Positions 31,743-43,579 are shown, numbered from the stretch's first letter. The stretch: 64,000 nt of DNA from Paramacrobiotus metropolitanus (GCF_019649055.1 NW_026570361.1:62001-126000), one strand, 5' to 3'. The notes: generated by a model not told the origin, from the letters alone. Program-made: numbers and translations.

Positions 31743-34700
31743 TCAATTTTTATTTGTTTTACAAACATGCTTCATTCGTGCAGGATCGACCAATTTGTTG
31801 CAGTTTTTACATGAAACATAAACCTTTTTGCTATGAACAGAACTAGCGTAGTGCCTTGTCAAATTTCCTTTAGTCGGAAAAGCTTTCTGACAAATTTCGC
31901 ATACAAAACTAATGCTTAACAAACCCGCGGGAAGGGGAGGAGGAAGATCAGCATCGAAGTCGAGATCCGCGGGAAGTGGAGGAGGAAGATCAGCATTGAA
32001 GTCGAGATCAATATGTAGGGGAGGAGGTAGATCAATAGTGTCGAGATTCACGGGTGGGAGGAGATCACAAGCGTTAGAATCCATACCGGCGGTGACTGGG
32101 GCAAAACCACCAGACAGAATGTCGCTGTTGGTCAGAACTTCATTTGAGCAGTCAACCGAATGGTATTTACGAAAAGGATCCATGGGGAAGTGGATGGCAT
32201 TTGGCGAACAGGTACAAAATTTAGCTGCTTCACCAAACTTTATCCACCGAGAAGTAGCAAAATTCGTGGACTCAGCAACGTTCAAACCGCAGTTGAAACC
32301 TGCGTGGTATCCACCAGGAAAAGTAATAATTATTTCCCCTTCGCTTTGAATAACCTACGAAAAAAACAAATGCGAGTTTAAAATGTATTACAAAATCGCA
32401 TGAATGTTCGTTCAAATAATTACGGTGTCGTAACGAATCTTCTCTTGTTTCAAAACCGAGGGCTTAATCAGGCATCGTTTATGACGCAAAAAAGATGGGC
32501 ACAACGCTGCATCCTTCTTGAACAGTCCTGAAAAGCACGGCAATTTTTTGAAAGTATTTTGAAGTTACAACTGATTAGCATTGCTAGTTGTAATTATTGA
32601 AGTAGCTCTTACTAGCAGCAGCAGCCTCGAAAACATCTCTAGCCGCTGGACTCACACCATACCAAAACTTGTCGTCGCCACGGTGAATGAAATTAATCGA
32701 ATACAGATCCATGTCCTCCGTGTGCCACCCGAAAAAGGCCCGCCACATCCCAAAATATAAGTATGGTGTGTTTGCTCCCTGATATTTCTGGGGAAGCAGT
32801 TCCAACAGGTTCGGCAAACGGGAGATATTCCATTCCTGTGGAATCCGGAAAATATTTTATCATAATCTAGTTCTTGCAAAAGCAAATTACCTCAACAGAA
32901 GAATCAAAAAGGGATCCCGGTACGTCGGCGCCATAAATAGGATCATAATTAGGAATATGACGCCAAAAATATTCTTCCAGTTCTAAATAATCAAGGGCTA
33001 GCTTTAATCAATAGGCACAAAATCATTATCGTGTTTTCTAAAACTAATATTAACGATTTTGAGGCGTTTATTTCTACCTTCCGAGGAACAAGGTGCGTGG
33101 GCGTAATTATGTTTGTGGGCATAATTTTCGAGGTCCCCAACCTTGAACGGACTCTCCTGCTTCAGGTTGAAAAGAAAAGCGCCAGTATGGCCAGTTTGCT
33201 GCACACGCTGCTGTATTGGCTTTGGAATTAAAAGGTTATGAACTGAGGGAAATTTAGCCGGATGGGGCCTCCATTCCTTAGGGGGAATTATCTATGTACG
33301 ACAAATTAATTAAGCAATAGTAAAGCAAAATATTCATGTTTACCTTAGCAACACCGCCAAGGTGTGCACTGCACTCCGACTCGATTGAGTGAATAAAGCT
33401 CGGAAAATCACGAAATTCATCCCAGGTAGGGCGAAATACCATGATTCTAGGGCTGGCTGGATCGTTTATACCGAACCGAGCTCTGAATTGCGACCTAGAA
33501 ATCCAAAGAACAAATATAAATTTAAGTCCGCATTAAATTCTGATTTTTTTTAAAAATGTTGGTTCGCCAGGCTAGACCTGGGTCTAGCGCAGGTAACCCA
33601 AAAAATTTTTTTATCGATTTTCCCATTTAACAACGTACGTTTCTTCAGAAATTTATAAAAACTTCATAAAAGATATCTGATTGAAATATTAACAATTAAT
33701 AATGAAGTCATGACAGCAATTATATATAAACATATTTACATGGTAGAACGTCGCGACCCACTGGACTTGACATTCTGGTCATATTCATATTCCCGAAGAT
33801 TGGTTCGTTCAAGGAATTCTTTCCGGTCCAAATATCCCCCTTTGCCTTTATTGAACTGAGCTAAATCTTCGTCCAGGCAGTGGTCATTTTTATACTTTTT
33901 CCAATCAAACTGAGATTTATCCTAAAAAAATTCCAGTTAGCACTAATATCCAAAATCAAAATCAAGTTATACCGCTGCAATTGATTGTGCCAATGGTGTA
34001 CAACACTTTTCAAAGCTTCAACTCACCAATGTAGACATTTTCTTCTTGCCGGATAACTTCGCGAATACTGATCCCAGTCCCGTCAAGGGACCACTAGGCG
34101 CCTTCGATGAGCTATAAAAATAACGAAAGAAATACAGATTTTAAAATTACACAATTCTTCTGCAGCAGACAGCCATATTGAGCAAAAAATAAGTTATTTT
34201 CGTAACCCATGCCACGACGATCCGTATTGTATTTGTAATACTTCGTTATAAAAATTTTAAAAAAACAATTATCAATTGTAGTCCATTTAAATTCTCCAAA
34301 AAATATTCTCGAATAGAAGTACTTGTAAGTAAAATAAAAATTTTTACTTGAAACAGATTCTTTCTTCATATGCTAATCATCCTATTAATGCAAAACGCAG
34401 ACATTTTAAAAGTACTGAATAACGGCATTTATCTCGTTGACAAAAAGAGAAATACTCACATTACAGTACTTAATGATGCAGGCAACAACAGTTGTGCAAT
34501 ACATTATATTCTGCAAAGCTGTATACAGGCTGCACCGCTGCAGTATGATTTTGTGTTTAACAGCACCCTTCAGGACCAAGTATCAACTAACCTGGCATTC
34601 TGCGAAGAGGAAGGAGCAACGACTGATGTTGTGGAATCTCGAGACGTAGAAGACACACGCCCGCTGCCGTTCTTGTCGTCCATTGCCGAGCCTCTGTTCG

Positions 34701-35432
34701 AACTGGAGTCATTAAGGTTAGGGCTGGGTGAGGATTGTGAATACTCCTTGTCCGAGGAAACTCTGGAAGCTGGAGCTTTAAAACTGTGGACAGCTATGGC
34801 TGTCGTGGGTTTCTTCGGCATGCAAACGCGAGTCTCGTTGCTCGTGGTCTCATCATTATCATTATTGTCCAAATCATCCCCGTATTTGCTTTTCTTTTTC
34901 CTACAAATCGAAAGAACTTGCGGATGACTGCTTCGTGTAAAACATGTTGTATCTACCGCTTATCACCATCTAATTTTCGAAGGTAACTAGTTTAACAACA
35001 GTTTACTGCAAGTCCGCTCGCAGTAAAAAACCAATCAAAAGAAACTAAGAAGAAATATTCCGAATTTTTCCTTTGCAGTAGTGTACGTAAATTGTTAACG
35101 GACTCGCCAATTACGATGAGGGGAACCTATTTCGATAAGCGCCATGAGAAGACATACCCTCGACTGTTAGCTTTCACGCAAATTTTGCGCTTTCTCTTCC
35201 GTTTTCCAACATCCAAATTAGTGTCTCCGCCGCTGCTCGGCTCCAGATCGGCTTCGCCACATTCACTTCCTTCCTCTAAACATTGCGCATCGTTTACAAC
35301 AACGAATGGAGAGAAAAAACACAGAAAGTACGGCAACGCACCCTCGACTTCCATATGTTCCGATGGAACGCAATCGTCGTCGCTATCGTCCGTGCTGTCT
35401 TCATCCCCTTTGCGTCGATTCTGCAAAGGCAT
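31743..35432 (-). CDS. KDM4-like JmjN-JmjC histone demethylase with C-terminal C2H2 zinc fingers (ten exons)
   Basis: Exons: 35158..35432, 34592..34900, 34027..34111, 33740..33921, 33344..33494, 33078..33291, 32891..32997, 32613..32835, 32424..32527 and 31743..32354; GT-AG, all phases agree, 753 residues. The first 285 or so residues are acidic/Ser-rich with basic patches. JmjN follows (IMVFRPTWDEFRDFPSFIHS, then IIPPKEWRPH), then JmjC: iron ligands His/Glu in GWHTEDMDLYSIN and His in GGYHAGFNCGLN, and zinc ligands Cys/His in LCPSFLRHK and CTC in KFCTCSP. KDM4 enzymes remove methyl groups from H3K9/K36. The tail has Pro-rich repeats (ADLPPPLPA) and FVCEICQKAFPTKGNLTRHY zinc fingers instead of the PHD/Tudor domains of KDM4A-C. 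The start codon is uncertain: a TTTGCAG acceptor lies just inside it, so an upstream exon may exist. Confidence 0.88.
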
Positions 35433-36572
35433 TATCGAAATGGCTAAGGTAATAATAAATTCTCATGGAAATCCCAAAAGTAAACACAGACCAATTAATA
35501 AAACCGTCATTAGTAAAATAAAATTATAAAAACCTTAGAAAGACACTAATTCAAAACACCAGTAAATTTATATTATAAAGTTGCAGCTCGATCAAACTGC
35601 GAAATAGTGTAAGTGCAGTCTCTGAGGCGGTTAAGGTTTCAGGGAACAGAGCGGCAACCGCCACCATTTACTGTAGTAGCTTTGTCTCACAAGACAGCTC
35701 ACACTTTCTTGTAGAGCACAATTTTCTGTATGTTTTAGTTATGTTTCTGCCTTTTCTAACAGGAAAGGAGCTGAGTGGGCAGCGTTTAAAGTCGTAGTTT
35801 AAAGCACGTGCGTAGCCATAGAAACAGCGACTTCCGGAAACTCATAGGTTTTCACGAACTGCCGTCCGTACGCGGCTGCTCTGTCGCATAAGGTCAATTC
35901 GGTGATTTCCATGCTTGGCATTCCCACCTGTGTCATAGGATTTATGTTTATGTTGTGATTTAGATATTTATGAGCCATAAATATCGATATATACGTCTTC
36001 CCAGTGCGTTTCCCTTATTTCCGGTAGAGTCGTAGGCTCTAGGCCCCTTACGTCGTGTACGGCCTAGATCGCAAGTCGATCGTAAAAGCAGGCCCCAAAT
36101 GGTGTGTCAGCTTAAGGACAGTATATAACGGGTATCACCGTACCGGACGCGCGTACCCGTTATATACTGTCCTTGGGGAGCTGCAGCGTCTACCGTACTG
36201 GTAGCCTGCACTGCAATGACCCGGTGAGCATAATCGATACTGTACCGTCCTAGTTCAACCGCAAGTCGTAATCCACTGGCGTTTTCTTCCTAGTTGATCT
36301 GGAGGTATCGTGATTGTATTTTTATCGCGTTTTGTGATTTTTTCGCGGTACTTTGCGCAAACGGCGAAACTTAACGTGACCTTTTAAAATTTTGTATGGC
36401 GCCTTTTCCCTACGCACGTTGTGTATGGCCAGTAATGCTGTCAACACGTTATATAAAAAATTAACTGTATGCTAGCGAAATCTTTCATAATACAGTTTAC
36501 CAAACACTTTACGCCCGCTTATCAAGTGTACCACATTTTCTGTGGCGTCTGCCAGATTTTATCGTTTGCTAG
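35433..36572. other. Intergenic region with a perfect inverted repeat
   Basis: No coding exon recognised. It probably contains the KDM4-like promoter (right-to-left gene) and unknown repeats. A 21-bp perfect inverted repeat lies at 36114-36174. Confidence 0.45.
36114..36174. repeat. Perfect 21-bp inverted repeat, 19-nt spacer
   Basis: Arms 36114-36134 and 36154-36174 are exact complements; each contains GTATATAACGGGTA, so a TATATAA box points inward and outward. The spacer is GC-rich (TCACCGTACCGGACGCGCG). Confidence 0.9.
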
Positions 36573-38600
36573 TTGCCAGAGTTTCCAGGTTTTATCGCTC
36601 GCCATGCCATTGGCAATGCCACTGGCAGGTGCCAATGCCACGTTTTACCCCCTGCCTACATCCAGGACATTGATGGCGATAACGTCTTTATTGACTTCGA
36701 CGCCGGCACCGCACCGGCCCAGTGGATTCATTCCAGCCATGTCTGGCCGAACCGCTTTCTCAAGAGTACTCAAAAAGGCTCCGTCTATGTGGCGCTGCGT
36801 GAAAAAGACGACAGGCCGATGGTGTATCGAGCGGGGACCTTGACGAGGCAAATATACGGCATGTTTTATGTGGTGCGGCTAGAGAACCCAACCGGCTCTT
36901 GTGTCATGCATCCATGTCGGATTGTCAAACGGCTGCCGGTGCGAGCCAAGAACCGCAGCTTATTCGCCAGTAAAAACGGTCTCAGATACATTAAACACGT
37001 GGTGCAGTTTGACCAGGCGAGCCTACTGAGAGATGTGGATTTCTTGCCTCTTTTTTTGGATTGCACATGCCGGGTCAAATTTAACGAGGGGTATGTTGTG
37101 TGTCAGGGCAGAATTCAGATATCAGTGGGAATGGACAACTTTAGGTTCAAGTGCAGATGTGGAACGACGAGCATTGATTTTGACATCGGCTGTCGGGCGT
37201 TTGTACGCGTGGCAGATGACACAGTTACGGCTATTTGTGCTGAAATCCACGGCGATGCCGCCGGACGACGGATGTTCTGGGATGCAGGTGCCCTGCGGCA
37301 AGCGTGTCAAATTTATTTGGCGGCACAACAGTCCAGTGGAGCAGACAGCATTATCGCTGGAGATCGTGGAATGGCGGCCTTCGAACCCGGTAAGCGTAAA
37401 TTGTCAGTAGTTTAATAGTCCCATCTATTAGTATAAAGTACAGAGTATTTAACATAATATATATATATCTATTGGTACGGATTGCCAGTCTGACTTTTCC
37501 TTGCTTGCCACAGCATTTACTTGAATTTTTGCAGACGTCGAAGACATGCTCATCGGGAATTTGCCGGCGCTGATAGCGGCAGCTGTTCTGCTTAATATGG
37601 ACTGGAGTACTCAGTTTTGTATGAGCCGGTATGTTTTGTATTCCTGTGTTCTCGAAAGTTGTTACAGTTTTTTACCCTGATTCGTGCCGGCATTAGGACT
37701 TGAGATGCGAATTTAATCGCCGATGCTGGCGCGTGGCAGTTAACGATAAGATGCACCGGGAAATTATACAGTACTGTCATGAACCCTACATTTAAACTGA
37801 ATCTTCCTTCATTTGTATCAGGGTTTGCGCACTATGGCGCTGCATTCTACGGGAAAATAATGCCAAGCGGCACATTATCTTCAATATCGGCCGGATCGGT
37901 GTCAGCCGGCCATGGAAGGAGGCTTTAAGCTCCAAAGAATTAAATGACCTCAACGCATACAAACTTGTAGCCACGCTAAATGCGAATATAACGCAGCAGA
38001 CGCGATCGGTGGCGGTGGTTGACGAGGGACGGTACTACGATAACATGAACGACTTCCGTAACAAACTGTTGATGATCAAAGATATCCTGGCAGCAAAAAA
38101 CCTCCACATTCCGCTGCTCGTCGCCAAGAACGGGTATGATTCCGTGGAGAATCCGCACGGTTCATTTCTGGGTCTTCACTGCAATTACGCGACATGGGAG
38201 AATTACCAATGCGGTATAATAGCAGACCTAATGAGCGTGTGCCAGCAGCTGGTGCTGCTCAACTATACGGCGTCCAATCGGAACGGCTGTCAGTCGCGCG
38301 TAAACATGTTTTACCTAGCTGCTGGTGTCCCGTGGCCCGAGCAAGACACAGGGACTGCGCGCGGGGATCCTGATGGGCAGCTGGACGTGGTTATTCATCG
38401 TCTACGCTTCTACTGGACGGAAACACGTGCCGAACACAGCCGGCGCTTTCTAGCCGCCGTCAACGACCACTGCCCGCCGGTTAGTCAACGGGTATTGGAT
38501 AAGGTCACGGCGGTGTATGCGCACTGGATGTGGACTCGGGACTATCCCGACGAGTGGGTCGGCATTCGGCGATTCCTTCAACTCTGAGTAACTGCATAGG

Positions 38601-38787
38601 TGTGATGTATGACTCATAATTAATATTTATATTTATAATTACGATTCTCGAGATATGTTCTTAGCAACGGTTCTTAGAAACACGAAACACTTTGTTGATC
38701 GTCGGGATATTGTTGTTATCATTCAGTTGAGTTGTGTTGGTCTGGGAGAAACTAATATTAATAAACTTACGTAGTAAGTACCTCACA
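38601..38787 (+). repeat. 5' LTR of the intact Gypsy element
   Basis: 187 bp, read as identical to the 3' LTR; contains AATAAA near its end. Confidence 0.95.
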
Positions 38788-38788
38788 T

Positions 38789-38802
38789 TGGCGTGAAGGA
38801 TG
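38789..38802 (+). promoter_or_regulatory. Primer binding site of the Gypsy element
   Basis: TGGCGTGAAGGATG begins two bases after the 5' LTR; TGG pairs with the CCA end of a tRNA. The decayed Gypsy element at 46.3 kb has the closely similar TGGCGTGAGAGGAT, so both may use the same or a related primer tRNA, which I cannot name with certainty. Confidence 0.7.
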
Positions 38803-38856
38803 ATGAATGCCCTTTCTGTGTAAATGGTACTGACTGGTCAAACGTGGTAATTGACC

Positions 38857-41800
38857 ATGGCTACGGGAGGCACGCCACCCGTGGGAGTGACAGGCACTCA
38901 GACACGCACGCCGAATACTGCGGTGTCGGGTGATGATGACTCCACCGGGTTACCCAAATTAAGTAAATTTGACCCAGACACGATGAAGCTGGAAACGTGG
39001 CGTGTACAGTTTAATAGCCACGTGGAATCGTTCAAAATGACCGATGACAAGAAGAAGCCACTACTCTTGGGATCCCTGAATCCGAAGGCCATGGAGATGC
39101 TAGCCTCCATGTGTCGCCCGAAGGATCCAGGTCAGTTCACGTTCGAGGAACTGTATGAGAAGTTAAAGCTGGTGTACAGCAAACGGACAAATATAAGAGT
39201 AGAGCGCGCTACTTTCTTTTCGATTAAGCAGAAGTCAGGTCAGACTTTGCTAGATTTTTCGAACGATTTAAGGAATCAGTGCGTCAAGTGTGATTTTCCA
39301 GACGCGTTTGTAGATGACCAGCTTTGTGCTGCATTTATGTCAGGTGTAGCCAGTGAAACTACGCGCCGTTACTTGTATACGTTGCCAGTGTCGTCTGTAG
39401 AAAAATTCGATAAATTGTACGAAGAGGCGGATAAATACGAAACGAGTAAAGCAGACGCTAAACAGACGGTCGGGGGTAGATCGTCGTCTCCAGACGTAGC
39501 AGCGATTAGGCGCGGTGGGTATGGTGGTCGCGGTAGAGGCCGTGGCGGTAGGTTCCGAGGACCAGGCCGATTCGGACAGCGGTCCAGTAAAGCAGCTTGC
39601 TACGGGTGTGGTTCAACCGAACACATGAAACCGGACTGTCCCCATAAGAACACACAGTGTAATAACTGCGGCCGTCGAGGTCACCTGGCAAAAGTGTGTA
39701 GAGCGCCACGAAGAGGGCGTGGTCAGAGAGGGCAAAGACGAACGAATTATGTTGAGAGAATACCCTATGATGTTTTGCGTACTGGACCAGTAACCCCGTC
39801 GTCGATTTTTGTCCCGTTAAATATTGACGGCAAGACTGTGAATATGGAGTTAGATACGGGATCGTCAGTCACGATAATGAGCAAGTTAACATGGCGGAAA
39901 GTAGGTGCGCCGAAGTTGCAGAAAGTTGACTACTGTTTACGTAGTTTTACGGGCCATGTTATTCCTTTAATGGGAATGGTAGAAGTGACAGTGAAGCATA
40001 GTGGCGTAACGAAGACGCTAAAAGCGTTGGTTACTGAACAAGGTTGCAGTATAATTGGCCGTGACTGGATATCAGAGTTGGAGTTGAGCGCGTTAAGCTT
40101 AAAACAGTTACAGCAAGGTACTGTAAGTAGAATTGAAGAATTTAGCCTTGCAAAAATACTGCAGAAATACAAGGCAGTGTTTAGGGACGAGCTTGGTTGT
40201 TGTAAAAACTTTAAAGCGCACTTGTACTTAAAAGATGGCGCTCGTCCTGTTTTTTGCAAAGCAAGGCCGGTACCGTTTGCACTGAAAGAAGAAGTCGAGG
40301 AAGATTTAGAACGGCTGGTAAAATTGGGTGTACTCACGCCAGTTGATTATGCAGAATGGGCTGCACCAATTACTTCTATCAAAAAGCCTAAGAAAAAAGT
40401 GCGTATCTGTTCTGACTTAAGTACTGGGTTGAATGCGTCGCTGGATGTACACCAGTATCCGTTACCACATCCTGACGAATTATTTGCAAAATTAAACGGT
40501 GGTAAAAAGTTTAGTAAAATCGATTTACGAGAAGCGTACGCTCAGATACCGTTGGACGAAGAAAGTGCAAATTTGGTTGTGATAAATACGCATAAAGGAT
40601 TGTTTCGGTACAATCGATTGCCGTTTGGGGTAGCAAGTGCGCCTAGTATTTTCCAGCAATTAATCGAAAATATACTGCAAGGTTGTGAAGGTGTAGCAGT
40701 ATATCTTGATGATATAATCATCACGGGTAAAGATGATGAAGAACATTTGAGAAATCTGGAGGCAGTACTTGAGCGATTGGAAAAATACGGACTCACGGTT
40801 AAGAAAGAGAAGTGTGAATTTATGATGCCTTCAGTTGAATATCTTGGTTTCATAATTGACAGTACGGGGCGGCATATCTCGCAAGACAAAACTCGCGCTA
40901 TTGTAGAAATGCCACCGCCCCAAGATGTGAGTCAATTAAGGTCATTTCTCGGCATGGTAAATCACTATGCAAAGTTTTTGCCAAATTTATCTGGCAGGTG
41001 CAGTTGTTTCTATAATTTATTAAAGCAGACAACTGTATGGAAGTGGGATGACCAATGTTCGCGAGAGTTCGAATTGCTGAAGAATGACTTGACAAAAGCG
41101 ACTCAGCTAGTGCATTTCGATCCAAAGTTACCGCTTGTATTGGCGGCCGATGCGTCTAAGTACGGTATAGGCGCAGTGCTGAGTCACCGATTAGCCGACG
41201 GCACAGAGAAACCGATTGCCCATGTGTCTAAATCGCTATCGTCAGCAGAGAAAAATTATGGTCAAATTGAGAAAGAAGCGTTGGCTTTGGTTTTTGGTGT
41301 CAAGCGATTTCATCAGTACTTGTACGGAAGAGAATTTTTGTTACTGACAGATCATAAGCCGCTGGTGACAATTTTCGGAAGTAAGAAAGGCATTCCTGTA
41401 GTGTCAGCAAATCGGTTGCAGCGATGGGCAATTATACTAATGGGATATATCTTCAATATAGAGTACAGACGTACTCAAGACTTTGGTCAAGCCGATGGTT
41501 TGAGTAGGCTGCCGTTGCATTCAATCGATCTGTTTGATAAGGAAGACTTCGGAATGTCCGAAACGGTGAACTTAGTAGAGACTGAGTTACTGTCGAATTT
41601 ACCTGTATCTGCGGATATTGTACGTGTTGAAACAGCCAAAGATGATGAGCTGAAGCAAGTTATGACGTATCATTTAAATGGCTGGCCAAAGAACGTGGCC
41701 GAAAAATTGTTACCGTACTCACGCAGGAAAGAAGCATACTCAGTATGTGATGGCTGTCTGCTATGGAATAACCGCGTGGTAATACCGAGTACATTACGTA

Positions 41801-43113
41801 ATCGTATTATGAATTATTTACATGCCACGCACTCTGGTATTGTTAAAATGAAAGCAGAAGCCAGAAGCCATGTATGGTGGCCAAATATTGATGAAGCGTT
41901 AGAGGAAGTGTCAGCTGCATGTGAAATTTGTGCAAAATTAGCGAAGGAGCCGGCAAAAGTTCCGTTACAGCAGTGGCCGGTGCCGCAGGGCCCGTGGCAG
42001 CGGCTGCATATTGACTTTGCGGGACCTTTCAAAACGCGAATGCTACTTATCATTGTAGACGCATATTCGAAATGGCTCGAAGTGTTTGACGTTCGTAAAG
42101 CTGATACTGAGAACGTGGTGTTAATATTTGAAAATCTATTTGCGCGATACGGATTGTGTGATACAATTGTTAGCGATAACGGAAGTCAGTTTACGTCAGA
42201 AGAATTTCAGAAATTCTGTCAACAGTATGGAATTAAGCATCTGACCAGTGCACCTGGTCATCCTCAGTCTAATGGGCAGGCTGAGCGTTATGTTGACGTG
42301 GTGAAAAAGGGAATCGAAAAAGGAATGCAGTCGGGAAAAAGTTTTGCAGTCGCATTACGAGAGTTTTTAAGTCGTATTCGCAATGTTCCGAATAGTACGA
42401 CAGGAAAATCGCCGTGTGAATTGTTTTTAAATCGCAAAACTAAATCGGTATTAGATTTAGTGCATCCGGAAAGTGCTAATTACGTAGATGCGCGTGCGAG
42501 ACAGAAAAAGAATTTTGACAGAAAAGCCAAAATACGAACATTTACGGCTGGTCAGCACGTGCAAGTGAAAGATTTTCGGAAAAATAGACTGCGAGACTGG
42601 GCAGCAGGAAAGCTAATGAAACCGATTGGCAATACAATGTGGGAAGTTGAGGTAGATGGTGTAATACAAAGACGCCATAATAATCAGATTTTAGCTCGTA
42701 AATGGCTAACGGCGGAAGAGCACGTAGAAGCGCAGTTAGCCGCTAAAGCGCATGAAATGTCAGTGCTAGTTCCTGCTAGTGTTAATGGCACACCAGTGGT
42801 TAGCGAGACCAGTGCACCTGCAAGTGTGCAGGAAGAGGCGCGAAGCTTGGTAGCTGCGCCAGCCGAAGTGCAAGGGCGAAGCTTAGTAGCTGCCCAGGAC
42901 ATCGTGAAAAGCGAGCCTGCAGTTCCCACCGTACCAGTACTACCAACGACGAGTACTATCCCAAGTACGAGTACTGTTCCTCCTGCTCGTTCCATGGAAA
43001 AACCCCGAAAAACAACTAAGCCAGCTCCTACACGCGTTGCTGAGCAGCCCGTGCGCCGTGGCGAACGTGAGCGGAAGGAGCCGGTCAGGTTTGGCGATTA
43101 TGTAAAGCATTAA
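38857..43113 (+). CDS. Gag-Pol polyprotein, Mag-like Gypsy element
   Basis: 1418 residues from ATG 38857; an upstream TTG at 38851 is not needed. In order: Gag (about 30-190), an Arg/Gly-rich stretch, two CCHC knuckles (CYGCGSTEHMKPDC, CNNCGRRGHLAKVC, about 250-285), aspartic protease (ELDTGSSVTI, about 332), reverse transcriptase (SKIDLREAYAQIPL, then VYLDDIIITG about 617), RNase H (AADASKYGIGAVL, about 762), and integrase with HHCC zinc site and DDE core (HIDFAGPF, VSDNGSQF, NGQAERYVD, about 1051-1150). The tail is Ala/Val/Pro-rich. No stop or frameshift separates gag and pol. All catalytic residues are present. Confidence 0.95.
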   Translation: MATGGTPPVGVTGTQTRTPNTAVSGDDDSTGLPKLSKFDPDTMKLETWRVQFNSHVESFKMTDDKKKPLLLGSLNPKAMEMLASMCRPKDPGQFTFEELYEKLKLVYSKRTNIRVERATFFSIKQKSGQTLLDFSNDLRNQCVKCDFPDAFVDDQLCAAFMSGVASETTRRYLYTLPVSSVEKFDKLYEEADKYETSKADAKQTVGGRSSSPDVAAIRRGGYGGRGRGRGGRFRGPGRFGQRSSKAACYGCGSTEHMKPDCPHKNTQCNNCGRRGHLAKVCRAPRRGRGQRGQRRTNYVERIPYDVLRTGPVTPSSIFVPLNIDGKTVNMELDTGSSVTIMSKLTWRKVGAPKLQKVDYCLRSFTGHVIPLMGMVEVTVKHSGVTKTLKALVTEQGCSIIGRDWISELELSALSLKQLQQGTVSRIEEFSLAKILQKYKAVFRDELGCCKNFKAHLYLKDGARPVFCKARPVPFALKEEVEEDLERLVKLGVLTPVDYAEWAAPITSIKKPKKKVRICSDLSTGLNASLDVHQYPLPHPDELFAKLNGGKKFSKIDLREAYAQIPLDEESANLVVINTHKGLFRYNRLPFGVASAPSIFQQLIENILQGCEGVAVYLDDIIITGKDDEEHLRNLEAVLERLEKYGLTVKKEKCEFMMPSVEYLGFIIDSTGRHISQDKTRAIVEMPPPQDVSQLRSFLGMVNHYAKFLPNLSGRCSCFYNLLKQTTVWKWDDQCSREFELLKNDLTKATQLVHFDPKLPLVLAADASKYGIGAVLSHRLADGTEKPIAHVSKSLSSAEKNYGQIEKEALALVFGVKRFHQYLYGREFLLLTDHKPLVTIFGSKKGIPVVSANRLQRWAIILMGYIFNIEYRRTQDFGQADGLSRLPLHSIDLFDKEDFGMSETVNLVETELLSNLPVSADIVRVETAKDDELKQVMTYHLNGWPKNVAEKLLPYSRRKEAYSVCDGCLLWNNRVVIPSTLRNRIMNYLHATHSGIVKMKAEARSHVWWPNIDEALEEVSAACEICAKLAKEPAKVPLQQWPVPQGPWQRLHIDFAGPFKTRMLLIIVDAYSKWLEVFDVRKADTENVVLIFENLFARYGLCDTIVSDNGSQFTSEEFQKFCQQYGIKHLTSAPGHPQSNGQAERYVDVVKKGIEKGMQSGKSFAVALREFLSRIRNVPNSTTGKSPCELFLNRKTKSVLDLVHPESANYVDARARQKKNFDRKAKIRTFTAGQHVQVKDFRKNRLRDWAAGKLMKPIGNTMWEVEVDGVIQRRHNNQILARKWLTAEEHVEAQLAAKAHEMSVLVPASVNGTPVVSETSAPASVQEEARSLVAAPAEVQGRSLVAAQDIVKSEPAVPTVPVLPTTSTIPSTSTVPPARSMEKPRKTTKPAPTRVAEQPVRRGERERKEPVRFGDYVKH

Positions 43114-43318
43114 CTTTCACGAGATTTACGACTGACTTAAGAAAAACAAAATTTACACGCTTAGCAACATATTGCTGCGAAGTACTGTAGTCGAAAAATA
43201 TTGTAATAATTATTCAGTTGTGTCTGATTCAGTTGGAAGTAACATTATTATTTTTTAAGCTTAACTTACGCTATTGGCATATATTTATATTAACGGGTTG
43301 CTAAACAGTCGTTTAATC

Positions 43319-43579
43319 ATGCCTAAGTTGGTAAAGAAATTAGTTTTCATATACGATAACCCGCGTCGCGTCACCAATCGGACGTGCTATCACTGCGGAA
43401 AACCTGGACACGTGGAGCGGTACTGCCACATGAAGCGTACCGCGAAGAAGGATCAGGCCTGGGAGCGTCAGCCCGCCAAGGAAGCCAACGAGGATCCAGC
43501 GTACGATGACCATTTTGAGGCTGAACCGGAATTGCCAGCGGATGAACCGGAAGGCAACGCCCCACAGAAAAACGCGTAA
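43319..43579 (+). CDS. Accessory CCHC zinc-knuckle ORF of the Gypsy element
   Basis: 86 residues from ATG 43319 (MPKLVKKLVFIYDNPRRVTN), between the end of pol and the 3' LTR, on the element strand. It contains one retroviral-type CCHC knuckle (CYHCGKPGHVERYC), then a basic segment and a strongly acidic tail. Zinc knuckles of this type bind RNA or single-stranded DNA in Gag proteins. An extra copy as a separate 3' ORF is unusual. It would need a spliced or subgenomic RNA for expression. The function is unknown. Confidence 0.65.
   Translation: MPKLVKKLVFIYDNPRRVTNRTCYHCGKPGHVERYCHMKRTAKKDQAWERQPAKEANEDPAYDDHFEAEPELPADEPEGNAPQKNA

Noticed and set aside
34370-34927. 185-codon plus-strand frame
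   Set aside because: Antisense to a KDM4-like exon whose phases fit the gene on both sides.
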